From: Phaeodactylibacter sp.
GTDB taxonomy: Bacteria; Bacteroidota; Bacteroidia; Chitinophagales; Saprospiraceae
Length of the DNA: 64,000 nucleotides
Assembly (NCBI RefSeq): GCF_022763345.1
Contig: NZ_JALEGS010000104.1
Coordinates: 40,392-104,391, forward strand
Direction: 5' to 3'
The notes under the pieces are model-generated. The model was not told where the DNA came from, did no database searches, and worked only from the letters and a program-made list of their open reading frames with translations. The translations under genes were made by a program, and so were the position numbers. This document shows, in pieces, positions 36,376 through 46,803 of the stretch (its first letter is position 1; every line of letters starts with the position of its first letter).

Positions 36376-37560
36376 CTATCCCGGCCAGACCATGGTTTTA
36401 TTCTCCCGCATGGCATCAATTGCCATCCGCACACATTTGGCGGTCGTAGCACCGGTCCTGACATTAGAGACGGGCTCCCGGTTGTCCCGAATGCATTCGT
36501 AGAACTCCTGAAAAGCATAATGGGTGCCGCCCCAGCCTTCCGTGGTGTGCTCAAAGCTGATGGCGTACTTATCTTCTTTGGCGCGGTTTAGGGTGGCGCC
36601 GGAGACACCATCTACCATGCCTTTTTCCTTCTTATTGAGCGGCTCGAAGTAGATCCAGCCTTCGTCTATCCCCATTTCGATGGTGCCCTTGCTGCCCCTG
36701 AAAATCATCTGATACCCTTCGTGCGCATTGGAAGTCAGGGAAATACAGTTGACCTTCATGCCGTTTGGGTAGCTGAACATCGAATTGACGTTGTCAAAAG
36801 TTTCCCGGCCGTCCTTCCAGTAGTCGATTCCGCCAAAACCAACGGCTTTTTCCGGGTGAGTGCCCAGCACCCAGTTTACAAAATCAATTTGGTGGGAATG
36901 CAGCTCAGCCGTCAACCCGCCAGAGTACTCGGTGTACATCCGCCAGTTGATCATGCGCTCATATTTGGGCTTGGGCACAGGACGGCGCCAGTCACCGTTA
37001 CGGTTCCATTGAATGTAGACATTCGCGATATCGCCTATTTTACCGCTGCGGATCAGATCAGCTACCCGGAAGTAAAGGGGGTGATAGCGGTATTGGTGCC
37101 CAACCAAGAATACCCTGCCGTTAGCCTCCACCTGCTCCACCAGCCGGTCTGCTTCGGATATTTGGTACGTCATCGTCTTTTCGCAGTAGACATGCTTGCC
37201 TGCCTGTGCCGCTGCCACAGCCATCTCGTAATGCATTGACAGGGGCGTGGCAATTAGGACAGCGTCTACATTTGGGTCCTCCAACAGCCTGCGGTAATCG
37301 GTATAAGCCTTTGCTTTTTGATCGGCATTTTCCATGGCGCTGTCCAGCCGGAAGGGCAGGATATCGCAGCAAGCAACGGTTTTGAATTGTGGCATGCTGT
37401 TCAGTAGCCTGATTATCCCACCGCCTCTTGCTCCGGTACCGATGACCCCGAGCTGTATGGTCTCGTTTTTAGAAAAGGTGCCGGGGGCCATGCTCAGGGA
37501 GCCCAGGGTGAGCCCCGCTGTAGCCATGCTGCTTTTTCTGATGAAGTCTCGTCTGTCCAT
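36376..37560 (-). CDS. Gfo/Idh/MocA family oxidoreductase with Tat-like signal
   Basis: [61 protein letters not shown]. Confidence 0.9.
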   Translation of the reverse strand: MDRRDFIRKSSMATAGLTLGSLSMAPGTFSKNETIQLGVIGTGARGGGIIRLLNSMPQFKTVACCDILPFRLDSAMENADQKAKAYTDYRRLLEDPNVDAVLIATPLSMHYEMAVAAAQAGKHVYCEKTMTYQISEADRLVEQVEANGRVFLVGHQYRYHPLYFRVADLIRSGKIGDIANVYIQWNRNGDWRRPVPKPKYERMINWRMYTEYSGGLTAELHSHQIDFVNWVLGTHPEKAVGFGGIDYWKDGRETFDNVNSMFSYPNGMKVNCISLTSNAHEGYQMIFRGSKGTIEMGIDEGWIYFEPLNKKEKGMVDGVSGATLNRAKEDKYAISFEHTTEGWGGTHYAFQEFYECIRDNREPVSNVRTGATTAKCVRMAIDAMRENKTMVWPG

Positions 37561-37718
37561 TTGCTTCGAGTCTGTATCTTTGGTTACAATAGTAGGTATG
37601 GTTTGTCCTCCTATGAGAACCAGGGGTTAAATACAACATAAATCCAAAAAATGACAAAGTGTCCTGCACTATGCCACCCTGAATGATCTCATTTTGACCT
37701 TTAAACAACAAAATAATA

Positions 37719-39113
37719 ATGAAAAACCGAATTCAATTACTGGCATTGTTTCTGATGGTGAGCAGTGGGCTAAGTGTTTCCCTGGCAGCACAATCCAATG
37801 AGGGTTGGCGGGATTTGTTCAACGGCAAAGACCTGAGCGGATGGGAAAAACGCAATGGCTCCGCAGAGTACGAGGTAAGGGAAGGTGTGATTGTTGGGGT
37901 CACGGAAACCCAAACGCCGAACACTTTTTTGTGCACCAAAGAAATATTCAGCAATTTTATTTTGGAGTTGGAAATGTGGGGCGATGCAGCGATCAATTCC
38001 GGTATTCAGTTCCGTAGCAATAGCCTGCCTGAGTACAAAAACGGAAGAGTGCACGGCTATCAGGCAGAGGCGGACCCCAGTCAGCGTGCTTACAGCGGCG
38101 GCATTTACGACGAAGGTCGTCGCGGATGGCTCTACCCGCTAAGCCTCAACCCGGAGGCCCGGACAGCCTATAAATTGGGGCAGTGGAACAAGTACAGGAT
38201 TGAAGCGGTAGGCAATGAACTCCGTGTATGGATCAATGGGGTAAATACCGCTAATGTCGTGGACGACATGACAGCTTCCGGCTTCATCGGACTACAGGTA
38301 CACGGCATTGGCAATGACATAGAAAAAGCCGGGCGGGAAATCCGTTGGCGCAATATCCGCATCAAAACGGACAACCTGGAAGCAGAACGCTGGCCTATGG
38401 CGCCGCACGCGATGGAGCTCAACTACATTCCGAATTCCCTGACACCATACGAAATCAGCAAAGGCTGGCGCATGCTTTGGGATGGCAAAACTACTGAGGG
38501 GTGGCGCAGTGCACGTGCACAGGATTTTCCTGAAAAGGGCTGGGAAATTGAAGAGGGCGTACTTACCGTCCTGGAATCCGATGGTGGCGAATCCACGAAC
38601 GGTGGAGATATCATTACCCGCGATAAGTTCAGCAGCTTTGAACTGATGCTGGAGTTTAAAATCACAGAAGGGGCCAATAGCGGCATTAAATACTTCGTTG
38701 ACCCGGAGCTCAACAAAGGGCCCGGCTCTTCCATAGGGCTGGAATACCAAATTTTGGATGACCAGGAGCACCCCGATGCCCAAAAAGGAGTGAAAGGCAA
38801 CCGCACGCTGGCCTCCCTTTACGATCTGATCCCGGCTGAGAACCTTTCGGTGCCAGGCCGGGATAAGCCGTTTCGTGGGGTTGGGGAATGGAATCAGGCC
38901 CGGCTGGTTGTCAAAGGACATCACATTGAGCACTGGCTGAATGGGTTTAAAGTCCTCGAATACGAAAGGAATACCCCTATGTACCGGGCATTGGTAGCGT
39001 ACAGTAAGTATAAAGACTGGCCAGACTTCGGTGAACTGCCTCAGGGGCATATCTTGTTGCAGGATCATGGCAACCGGGTGTCTTTCCGTAGTATTAAAAT
39101 CCGGGAGTTTTAA
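37719..39113 (+). CDS. Secreted tandem DUF1080 (3-keto-disaccharide hydrolase-like) protein
   Basis: Two copies: GWRDLFNGKDLSGWEKR...NSGIQFRS and GWRMLWDGKTTEGWRS...NSGIKYFVD; signal peptide ending SLAAQ. Confidence 0.9.
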   Translation: MKNRIQLLALFLMVSSGLSVSLAAQSNEGWRDLFNGKDLSGWEKRNGSAEYEVREGVIVGVTETQTPNTFLCTKEIFSNFILELEMWGDAAINSGIQFRSNSLPEYKNGRVHGYQAEADPSQRAYSGGIYDEGRRGWLYPLSLNPEARTAYKLGQWNKYRIEAVGNELRVWINGVNTANVVDDMTASGFIGLQVHGIGNDIEKAGREIRWRNIRIKTDNLEAERWPMAPHAMELNYIPNSLTPYEISKGWRMLWDGKTTEGWRSARAQDFPEKGWEIEEGVLTVLESDGGESTNGGDIITRDKFSSFELMLEFKITEGANSGIKYFVDPELNKGPGSSIGLEYQILDDQEHPDAQKGVKGNRTLASLYDLIPAENLSVPGRDKPFRGVGEWNQARLVVKGHHIEHWLNGFKVLEYERNTPMYRALVAYSKYKDWPDFGELPQGHILLQDHGNRVSFRSIKIREF

Positions 39114-39193
39114 TCAGGGGGCCAATCATTCCTGTTCAAAAGGTGATTTCAAAGCCCGCGTTTATCCGGAATGAAGTGGCCCAAAAAAGAAGC

Positions 39194-39236
39194 GCCGCAG
39201 CAGACTGAAGCGCATGGTTGTCTGCGGCTTTTATTT
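39194..39236 (+). terminator. Terminator after the DUF1080 gene
   Basis: gccgcagcagac ... gttgtctgcggc followed by ttttatttt. Confidence 0.7.
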
Positions 39237-39331
39237 TGCCGGGCTACCCGAAGCTGTCCAAATATGCTAATTCTACGTTAAATCTGGCATTCAATCAATA
39301 TATTCGCGGGATGTTTGGTTGAACGTAGTAG

Positions 39332-42300
39332 ATGGAAGATCAAGGACAAAAGCAACCGCAGGAAAAACAGCCTCAGTCCCGCTCGTGGCTGCGCCTGCTA
39401 TGGCTATGGACCAGGCGCCTGGTCGTAGGACTTATCCTGTTTTTCCTGATCCTGTCAGGCGTCCTTCAAATCCCCGCTGTACAAAACTACCTGGCAGACC
39501 GGGTAACCACCGCGCTTAGCGACGCCATGAAAACTACGGTCTCCATCGATCGTCTGAATATCAAGTTTTTGGACCAGCTGGTATTGGAGGACTTTTACGT
39601 GGAAGACCTGACGCCGGGCGATACCGCCATTTTCAGCAAATACCTGTACGCTGATTTTAGCCTCAATCCACTCGTTTACCTGCGCCGGGGGCTGGTTATT
39701 GAAGACCTGGCCCTGGACAGTGCTACCGTCAATATCCGTAAGGCTGCAGATGATGATTACAACAACATGCAGGTACTGCTTGGCCGTCTGTTCCCGCCGG
39801 ATACCTCCTCCACTACAGGTGAAAAACGCCCCTTTTATCTGGATGTGCAGGGGCTGACCCTCAGTAAAATCCGTTTCCTGAAAGAAGACAAAGCGAGAGG
39901 GCAGGACATGGATATCTACCTTGCCGAAGGTTCCGCTGTATTTGATGAATTTTCCCTCCCTGACCGTACCCTTCATGCCGAATCAGTCATTCTTGAAGGC
40001 CCCTACTTTCGGATTGATGAGTATGACTATGTGATTTGGCCACAGGATACGATGAGCAGCAACACGCCACCCACTGAGCCTTCCTTGCCCTTTTTCGCTA
40101 CCATAGGGGAGTTTGTCCTGAAAGACGGTAAGTTTTCCCTTCATAACTGGCGTAATGACCCGGAAAACGACGGGCCTGTAGACGAACTCAATTACCAGCA
40201 TATGGATGTCTTTGACATTAATATTGGGATTAATGCGTTTTCCTTCTGTTCTGATAGCCTGGATTTTTCCGGGCAGGTGGAGGAGTTTAATCTTCGGGAT
40301 TTAAGCGGGTTTGTGCTGGAAGATCTTACCGTAAGCAACGGCCGGGTTTGGAACAGGGGGCTCGAGCTCTACGGCCTTCAGTTGAAGACGCCCTACAGTG
40401 ATATCGGGGACACTTTAATTTTCAGGTATGACACCTACGAAGCCTTCAAGTCTTTCCCGGATGAGGTGGAAATGGAAGCCCATCTCAGCAATGCTTCCGT
40501 TACTTTGAAAGATATTATGACTTTTGCGCCCAAGCTTAAGTCCAACGCTTTCTTCTGGGATAACCGGGACCGCAAACTGTACATTGACGGGCTGATAGAA
40601 GGCACCGTCAATGACCTGGATGCGGAAGATATGTACCTGGCTCTGGAGAACCGGCGGCTGGTGGCTCAGGGTAACCTTCGGACCCGCGACCTTACCTACC
40701 CGGACTTCCGGACCATTAATCTCCAATTGGATGAGTTGCGGACCAACATGACGGCGCTCCGGCAGCTATTCCCAAAGTTTCAGCCTCCAGAAGCCTTCGA
40801 CCGGCTGGGCTGGCTGTACTTTACCGGCCGTTTTGATGTCCTGTTTTCCGACTATATCGCTTACGGAACGCTCAATTCTGCTCTGGGGCGGGCCGAAATG
40901 GACATGAAAGTCCGTAACCTGACCGGCAACCGTGCTGAGGCTTCCTACAGTGGAAGCTTGTCTTTAATTGATTTTGACCTTGGAGGCTTTACGCAGAATC
41001 AGGACCTCGGGCTTGTGAATTTCTCCTCCAGTGTGCGCAACGGTAAAGGGCTAACGGCAGAAACGGCAACCGCTGACCTTAGCGCAGAGGTGCAAAGCTT
41101 CATTTACAAAGGCTACAACTACACCAATGCCAATCTGACAGGGCTCCTGAAAAAGAACCAGTTCTCCGGTGATTTTTTGATTCAGGACGAGCACATCGAC
41201 TTTTCGTTCAACGGGCAGGTCGATATGACGGATAGCGTGCCGCGGTTTAACTTTTTTGCATCGGTGAACCAACTTTCGTTACTGCCGCTCAATCTTAGCC
41301 AAAAGGATATCAATTTTTCCGGAGATGTCAGCCTTAATCTGCAAAACAGTACTTTATCCGAACTGGAAGGCCGGGGTCGGATAAAGGGAGTAGAAATATT
41401 ACACCGCAATCAGGATACTATTCAGGTGGATTCAGTGGTCTTCATTTCCCTATTCGAACCCGGTGGGCGAAAACGGTTCAGCGTGACTTCCGATTTGGTG
41501 AATGGCTACCTGCTTGGGCAGTTCGACGTACTGGATATCGGCCCTGCTCTTATGGATTACCTGGACCGGAACCACCACGGTTTCTTTGAGCGGCTGGGCA
41601 TGAAAAAGCCCGGGCGGCAACCAAAAGGCAATGAATTTATCTACGATTTTGATATTGTGGACACAAAAGGCGTCCTGGCCTTATTTGAGCCCAAACTGGG
41701 GCCTCTGGAAGGGGTAGCCCTAAACGGCTACTTCGACAATCAAAAAGACAGCATCACTGTGGAGCTGCGGGTACCCCGCTTCCGGTTTGGCAATATTGAA
41801 TTGAATGATGCCGGTTTGTTCGCAAGGCTCGTGGACTCGGCAGGCTCCATCAATTTTAGGGTGGAAGAGCCGGTGCTCAACGATAAACGACGGTTTGCCC
41901 CGGTTCATGTATTGGCCGACCTGGACCGTGATACCCTGGATATTGGTTTGGCCTATCAGGTAGAAGGGTTGTCGATGCTGGATAACCTCAATTTGAACGC
42001 CGAACTTTACCTACTGGACAGCCTGAACTACCAGCTGCGTTTCAAGCGTTCTAATCTGGTTTTGCTGCAGAAGCTGTGGGAAATTGAACCCGATAACTAC
42101 ATCACCTTCCGAAAAGGCTACGTAGCCACTGAGCATTTCCGCCTCAAAAACGAAGAACGGATTATTCAGCTCCGGTCCAAAGGAGAAAAAGGGCTGCAAT
42201 TGGCGCTGAACAACTTCGACTTTTCTTTTATCGACGATATTTGGGAGTATGAAGAGCTGGATTTCGGCGGCCCTTTCAATATGGTAGCTGAAGTTGATAA

Positions 42301-44218
42301 CATCTTTAAAATGGAAGGGCTCAACGCCACCGTTATGGCAGATACCTTCCGGGTGAATGACGACGACTGGGGTGCCCTGCGCCTGGATGCCAATGCAGCT
42401 GACCTTAAAAGCCGGTTCGAAGGCTATCTGGCAATTACCAAAGACACCTCGCAACTCATTGCGGAGGGCTTTTTCAATCCGGAAGATACCCGCCGGGCCC
42501 GGAGAGGGGGGGACAGAGAAAAAGCCCAGTATTTTAATATCGATCTCGATGTCACGAGTTTTCCGGTAAATATTGGAGAATACTGGCTGGAGGGCACCAT
42601 CAAAAATACGGTGGGGTACTTCGATGCCAGTGCAAGTATCTTTGGCTTTCCCGGGGAGCCTCATATTGATGGAGAGATCAAAGTGCGCGATGGAGCGACT
42701 ACCATAGATTTCCTGCAAACCCGCTACTACTTTGATGATGCCCGGATAGAGGCAAGGGACTTTCTGTTTGACGCCTCAGACGTTGTGGTCAAAGATAAGT
42801 ACGGCAACACCGCTACAATTTCCGGAGGCATCACCCACAGTTACCTGAAGGACCTGGGCATTAACGCTGAGATCAATACCGATCGTTTCCTGGCGCTCGA
42901 CACAGATAAAGAGGACAACGACCTTTTTTACGGGCATGCCCTGGGCGATGGGGAAGTCACCTTCAATGGCCCGCTGCGGAAAATAGATATTTACGTCAAC
43001 GCCTCGGTAGGAAAAGATACCCGCCTTGTCATCCCGGTGAGTTATGGCAGTGATGCTTCCGAGCTGAGCTTTATCAACTTCAAAAAGCAGGAAGCGGAAG
43101 TCCCCTTAGATCAACAAAGCAATACCGAGCTGAATGGCGTCAGCCTGGAGATGGACCTCAATATCACTGAGGAAGCACAGGGTGAAATCATCTTTGATGA
43201 ACAGGCTGGTGATATCATCAAGGGGACTGGCCGCGGCAATATCCGGATACTGGTCCCCCGGAACGGTGAGTTTGAAATGTTTGGGGATTACACCATCGAA
43301 CAAGGCGAGTACCTCTTTACCCTGTACAACGTTGTCAACAAAGATTTCGACATCAACCGGGGCGGGGTGATCTCCTGGTCCGGCGACCCTTTTGAGGCCC
43401 AAATCCGGCTGGAGGCAGAGTATGCTGGTTTGTCCACACCGGTCGCCAATTTTATACAGGAATACCTCATTGATGCACCTGATGACTTAAAGCAGGGCGC
43501 CAGCCAGCCAACGGAGGTAGAGTTGACCATGGAGCTTCGGGGAGATTTGCTGCGCCCAATTATCAACTTCGATATTGAATTCCCAGAGCTGATCGGCGGG
43601 CTTAAAACGTTAACCGACAGCAAGCTCCGTATACTAAGGCAAGACCCCAATGAGCTAAACCGCCAGGTGTTCGGTCTGATTGTGGTGGGGCAGTTTTTGC
43701 CTTCAGATATTGCCATACAGGGTGCTGACATCTTCTACAATACGGTAAGCGAATTCGTGTCCAATCAGTTGTCGCTCCTGCTTACAGAGTTGTTTTCTGA
43801 GTTTTTTGGAGAGCAAAGCGCACTGTCCGGCATTGATTTCGACATCGCCTACAATCAGTATCAGGCCAATTTTGGTGAGAGCCAGGACTTCCGGCGGGGC
43901 GATGAGTTTCAGCTACGGATGCGGCAGGAGTTCTTCAATGACCGGCTTTCCGTTTTGGTCGGGGGCAATGTTGATATAGGCAACAGTGCACGTGTACCGG
44001 ATCAAAGTGGCACCTTTGTAGGCAATGACCTCGTCATCGAGTATGTTCTCAACCGGGACCGCACGCTTAAGCTCCGCATTTATCAGCGCCTGGAACCCGA
44101 TATCGGCGGGGGTAGCCGGCTAGAGGTAGGCACGGGCCTGAGCTACCGGAAAGAGTTTGATTCCTTTGGAGAATTCCTGCGCAGTTTCCGGCGGGCTGCC
44201 GGGAAAATCCGGGATTGA
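39332..44218 (+). CDS. TamB-family translocation/assembly module protein
   Basis: 1628 aa; N-terminal TM, AsmA/DUF490-like C-terminus (GRGNIRILVPRNGEFEMFGDYTIEQGEYLFTLYNVVNKDFDINRGGVISWSGDPFEAQI). Confidence 0.9.
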   Translation: MEDQGQKQPQEKQPQSRSWLRLLWLWTRRLVVGLILFFLILSGVLQIPAVQNYLADRVTTALSDAMKTTVSIDRLNIKFLDQLVLEDFYVEDLTPGDTAIFSKYLYADFSLNPLVYLRRGLVIEDLALDSATVNIRKAADDDYNNMQVLLGRLFPPDTSSTTGEKRPFYLDVQGLTLSKIRFLKEDKARGQDMDIYLAEGSAVFDEFSLPDRTLHAESVILEGPYFRIDEYDYVIWPQDTMSSNTPPTEPSLPFFATIGEFVLKDGKFSLHNWRNDPENDGPVDELNYQHMDVFDINIGINAFSFCSDSLDFSGQVEEFNLRDLSGFVLEDLTVSNGRVWNRGLELYGLQLKTPYSDIGDTLIFRYDTYEAFKSFPDEVEMEAHLSNASVTLKDIMTFAPKLKSNAFFWDNRDRKLYIDGLIEGTVNDLDAEDMYLALENRRLVAQGNLRTRDLTYPDFRTINLQLDELRTNMTALRQLFPKFQPPEAFDRLGWLYFTGRFDVLFSDYIAYGTLNSALGRAEMDMKVRNLTGNRAEASYSGSLSLIDFDLGGFTQNQDLGLVNFSSSVRNGKGLTAETATADLSAEVQSFIYKGYNYTNANLTGLLKKNQFSGDFLIQDEHIDFSFNGQVDMTDSVPRFNFFASVNQLSLLPLNLSQKDINFSGDVSLNLQNSTLSELEGRGRIKGVEILHRNQDTIQVDSVVFISLFEPGGRKRFSVTSDLVNGYLLGQFDVLDIGPALMDYLDRNHHGFFERLGMKKPGRQPKGNEFIYDFDIVDTKGVLALFEPKLGPLEGVALNGYFDNQKDSITVELRVPRFRFGNIELNDAGLFARLVDSAGSINFRVEEPVLNDKRRFAPVHVLADLDRDTLDIGLAYQVEGLSMLDNLNLNAELYLLDSLNYQLRFKRSNLVLLQKLWEIEPDNYITFRKGYVATEHFRLKNEERIIQLRSKGEKGLQLALNNFDFSFIDDIWEYEELDFGGPFNMVAEVDNIFKMEGLNATVMADTFRVNDDDWGALRLDANAADLKSRFEGYLAITKDTSQLIAEGFFNPEDTRRARRGGDREKAQYFNIDLDVTSFPVNIGEYWLEGTIKNTVGYFDASASIFGFPGEPHIDGEIKVRDGATTIDFLQTRYYFDDARIEARDFLFDASDVVVKDKYGNTATISGGITHSYLKDLGINAEINTDRFLALDTDKEDNDLFYGHALGDGEVTFNGPLRKIDIYVNASVGKDTRLVIPVSYGSDASELSFINFKKQEAEVPLDQQSNTELNGVSLEMDLNITEEAQGEIIFDEQAGDIIKGTGRGNIRILVPRNGEFEMFGDYTIEQGEYLFTLYNVVNKDFDINRGGVISWSGDPFEAQIRLEAEYAGLSTPVANFIQEYLIDAPDDLKQGASQPTEVELTMELRGDLLRPIINFDIEFPELIGGLKTLTDSKLRILRQDPNELNRQVFGLIVVGQFLPSDIAIQGADIFYNTVSEFVSNQLSLLLTELFSEFFGEQSALSGIDFDIAYNQYQANFGESQDFRRGDEFQLRMRQEFFNDRLSVLVGGNVDIGNSARVPDQSGTFVGNDLVIEYVLNRDRTLKLRIYQRLEPDIGGGSRLEVGTGLSYRKEFDSFGEFLRSFRRAAGKIRD

Positions 44219-44286
44219 TGATTAAAGCTTCCTTGGGGTGCTACCTTTCGAACATGGGTTGTGGTTTAGCGCTTACATAGAAAAAG

Positions 44287-44526
44287 ATGCCCAATCCTTC
44301 CATTAAGAACGAAGAACAGTATCAGGCCCTGAGAGATAAAGGCTACAGCAAGGAAAAAGCCGCTCGTATTGCCAATGCCAGCAACACCGGTGAAAAAGGT
44401 GGGCAGGCACCTCCCTACGAAGAACGGACCAAAGAGGAACTTTACCAAAAAGCGAGGGAGATCGGCATCGAAGGCCGGTCTGGTATGAGTAAATCAGAAT
44501 TGATCAAAGCCCTGAGAAACCATTAG
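44287..44526 (+). CDS. Small protein with Rho N-terminal/SAP-like helical domain
   Basis: 79 aa; YEERTKEELYQKAREIGIEGRSGMSKSELIKALRNH resembles Rho_N. Confidence 0.75.
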   Translation: MPNPSIKNEEQYQALRDKGYSKEKAARIANASNTGEKGGQAPPYEERTKEELYQKAREIGIEGRSGMSKSELIKALRNH

Positions 44527-44532
44527 CTAGTT

Positions 44533-45894
44533 ATGAAGAACATTCACCCTGACCGGGTTCACCTGCTGGGTGAATCCTCCTGCCGCGATCAGGGGCAATA
44601 CGTCCTTTACTGGATGAGCCTGAGTTTTCGTGCGCACTGGAATTATGCATTGGAATACGCTGTAGGTTTAGCTGAAGCAACAGATAGCAAAGTAGTTGTA
44701 CTGGTCAGTCTGGAACCCCAACAGACTCATCTCAATGCCCGCCACCTTACCTTTCTTCTGGAAAGCCTGCCGGAAATAGAACAAGCCCTGGCCGACCGGG
44801 GTATAAAGTGCATCACGCGGGTAGCCCCGATTGAGAAAAACATTGAAGCTCTGACAGCAGATGCTTTCGCCATAGTGACAGACTGCCCCTATCTTGATGA
44901 GGACCGTGACTGGTTAGAGCGCGCTTTGAATGTGGCACAATGCCCGGTTACACAAATTGAGGGTAACATAATCGTCCCGGTTGAAGCAGTTTCCAGCCAT
45001 CAGGAGTATGCCGCCCGAACACTGCGGCCTAAAATAACCGAATGCTATACCGATTACCTGGAGAAACCTACCTCCAGTATGCTACCTAAGTCCAGCCTGA
45101 ATATGTCCCTGAAGGGAGAAGATACAAGCGCGCCTGGAAACCTGCTGCAACAAATAGAATTTGAGCAGTCGGTCGCTCCGGTGACTGAATATTACACAGG
45201 AGGGTTTTCGGCTGCAAAATCCCGGCTTGACCATTTCCTGCACAACGACCTGGAAGCCTATGAGGATCAGCGGCAGTCTCCAACCCAGCCAGCAGTGACC
45301 CAGCTCAGCATGTACCTTTCCATGGGAATGATTGCACCAGCGTATGTTTTAAAGCGTATAGAAGCCTATCTTCCTTCAGAAAATGCAGCAGCTCTTAGGG
45401 AAGAACTATTGGTCCGGCGTGAGCTGGCCTGCAATTTTGTATACTATGCAGATCATTATGACCGGCTGAGTGCACTACCAGATTGGGCGCAGCAAACCCT
45501 GGATGAGCACGAAAGAGATCAGCGCCCTCACCGCTACACCCGCAGTGAGCTGGAAGCCGGAGCAACCCATGACGATGCGTGGAATGCCTGCATGAACCGG
45601 ATGAAGGAATATGGTTACCTGCACAATCATATGCGGATGTACTGGGGCAAGCAAATTCTGATCTGGTGCAATACTCCCGATTATGCCCATCAAACGCTTC
45701 TGTACCTCAATAATAAGTATTTTCTGGACGGTAACGACCCGAACAGCTATGCCAACGCGCTGTGGGTATTTGGGCTGCACGACCGGGCATGGAAAGAACG
45801 GAAAGTGTTTGGCAAGGTCCGCCCGATGAACCACAATGGTCTGCAGCGCAAAATAGATTTGGAAACCTGGTTGCAGATGGACCCGGCTCAGTAG
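44533..45894 (+). CDS. Class II-type deoxyribodipyrimidine photolyase
   Basis: DQGQYVLYWM...RAHWNYALEYA, NFVYYADHYDRL, AGATHDDAWNACMNRMKEYGYLHNHMRMYWGKQIL, NKYFLDGNDPNSYANALWVFGLHDRAW. Confidence 0.92.
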   Translation: MKNIHPDRVHLLGESSCRDQGQYVLYWMSLSFRAHWNYALEYAVGLAEATDSKVVVLVSLEPQQTHLNARHLTFLLESLPEIEQALADRGIKCITRVAPIEKNIEALTADAFAIVTDCPYLDEDRDWLERALNVAQCPVTQIEGNIIVPVEAVSSHQEYAARTLRPKITECYTDYLEKPTSSMLPKSSLNMSLKGEDTSAPGNLLQQIEFEQSVAPVTEYYTGGFSAAKSRLDHFLHNDLEAYEDQRQSPTQPAVTQLSMYLSMGMIAPAYVLKRIEAYLPSENAAALREELLVRRELACNFVYYADHYDRLSALPDWAQQTLDEHERDQRPHRYTRSELEAGATHDDAWNACMNRMKEYGYLHNHMRMYWGKQILIWCNTPDYAHQTLLYLNNKYFLDGNDPNSYANALWVFGLHDRAWKERKVFGKVRPMNHNGLQRKIDLETWLQMDPAQ

Positions 45895-45895
45895 C

Positions 45896-46648
45896 TTACC
45901 AGCCAACGGGTCCCCAAAGCGTTTTACCGCAAATTTTCATTCCTGCCTTGAGCAAAGTTTCCCGGGATGCCGAATTGTCTGTCTGACAACGGGCAACCGG
46001 CAAATGCCCCGAAAGGTAGCAGGCTTTTTTCAATTCCTGGACAAAGTAGGTGCCAATACCCCGGCCCTGAAAGGAAGGAGCTACACTCATGTGGATATCT
46101 GCGTAGGGAGGATTGTAGTGCATCAATAAGCCGCCTTCTGCTACTATTTTTTCGCCCATCAATAGCAGGTAATCTCCAGGCGACTCCTGGTGCCACGGGA
46201 CGCGTTCGGCAGCCCGCCGCCTTCGAAAGAGGGCACCGGGCAGGTGATGGTGCGTAACATGATCATCGGTCAGGAGCCAGAGTTCTTCTGTTAGGGTTTC
46301 AGCAAAAGCGTGGGCTACTGCTGTCAGCATCGGTTCATTAGTCTGGCACTCCACAAACCGTGCTTTGGTCTCTTCCAGAAGTTTTCTGAAAAAATGAGCT
46401 GCGTGCTGCCGGTAGCCGGGGAGAAGGTAATATTCGAAAATGGTGTCCCGGTGTTCCAGCTTTTCCATTCCTTTCAACGCGGCATAGCCTACGATTTGCT
46501 CTTCAATAATGAGGTGATAGTAACCTGCCCAGCCCTGATCATGACAAGCCTCATAGCATACCTGTGCATGCAGGCTTTCCAGAAATAGCCGTCGAAGGGG
46601 GATAATGGCCTGGTATCGGGCGGCTTCGGCTTTAATGGTGAATGGCAT
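45896..46648 (-). CDS. GNAT-family N-acetyltransferase (apparently tandem domains)
   Basis: IHMSVAPSFQGRGIGTYFVQELKKACY, CQTDNSASRETLLKAGM. Confidence 0.75.
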   Translation of the reverse strand: MPFTIKAEAARYQAIIPLRRLFLESLHAQVCYEACHDQGWAGYYHLIIEEQIVGYAALKGMEKLEHRDTIFEYYLLPGYRQHAAHFFRKLLEETKARFVECQTNEPMLTAVAHAFAETLTEELWLLTDDHVTHHHLPGALFRRRRAAERVPWHQESPGDYLLLMGEKIVAEGGLLMHYNPPYADIHMSVAPSFQGRGIGTYFVQELKKACYLSGHLPVARCQTDNSASRETLLKAGMKICGKTLWGPVGW

Positions 46649-46803
46649 ATAGGGCGCTTCGGGTTGTTGGGACCAAATTAGTCGATTTTTTCGGATTTCA
46701 AAGGAATCACGACCTGAGCAAGTTATATCGGGCCGCTGTAGACAATGAGCCAGCGGGGGGTGGAAGAAGTGGTAATGCGCTCAGGCAACCCATATTGGTT
46801 GGA

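Noticed and set aside
38292-39068. 258-aa minus-strand ORF
   Set aside because: Antisense to the tandem DUF1080 gene.
42011-42718. 235-aa minus-strand ORF
   Set aside because: Antisense to the TamB-like gene.
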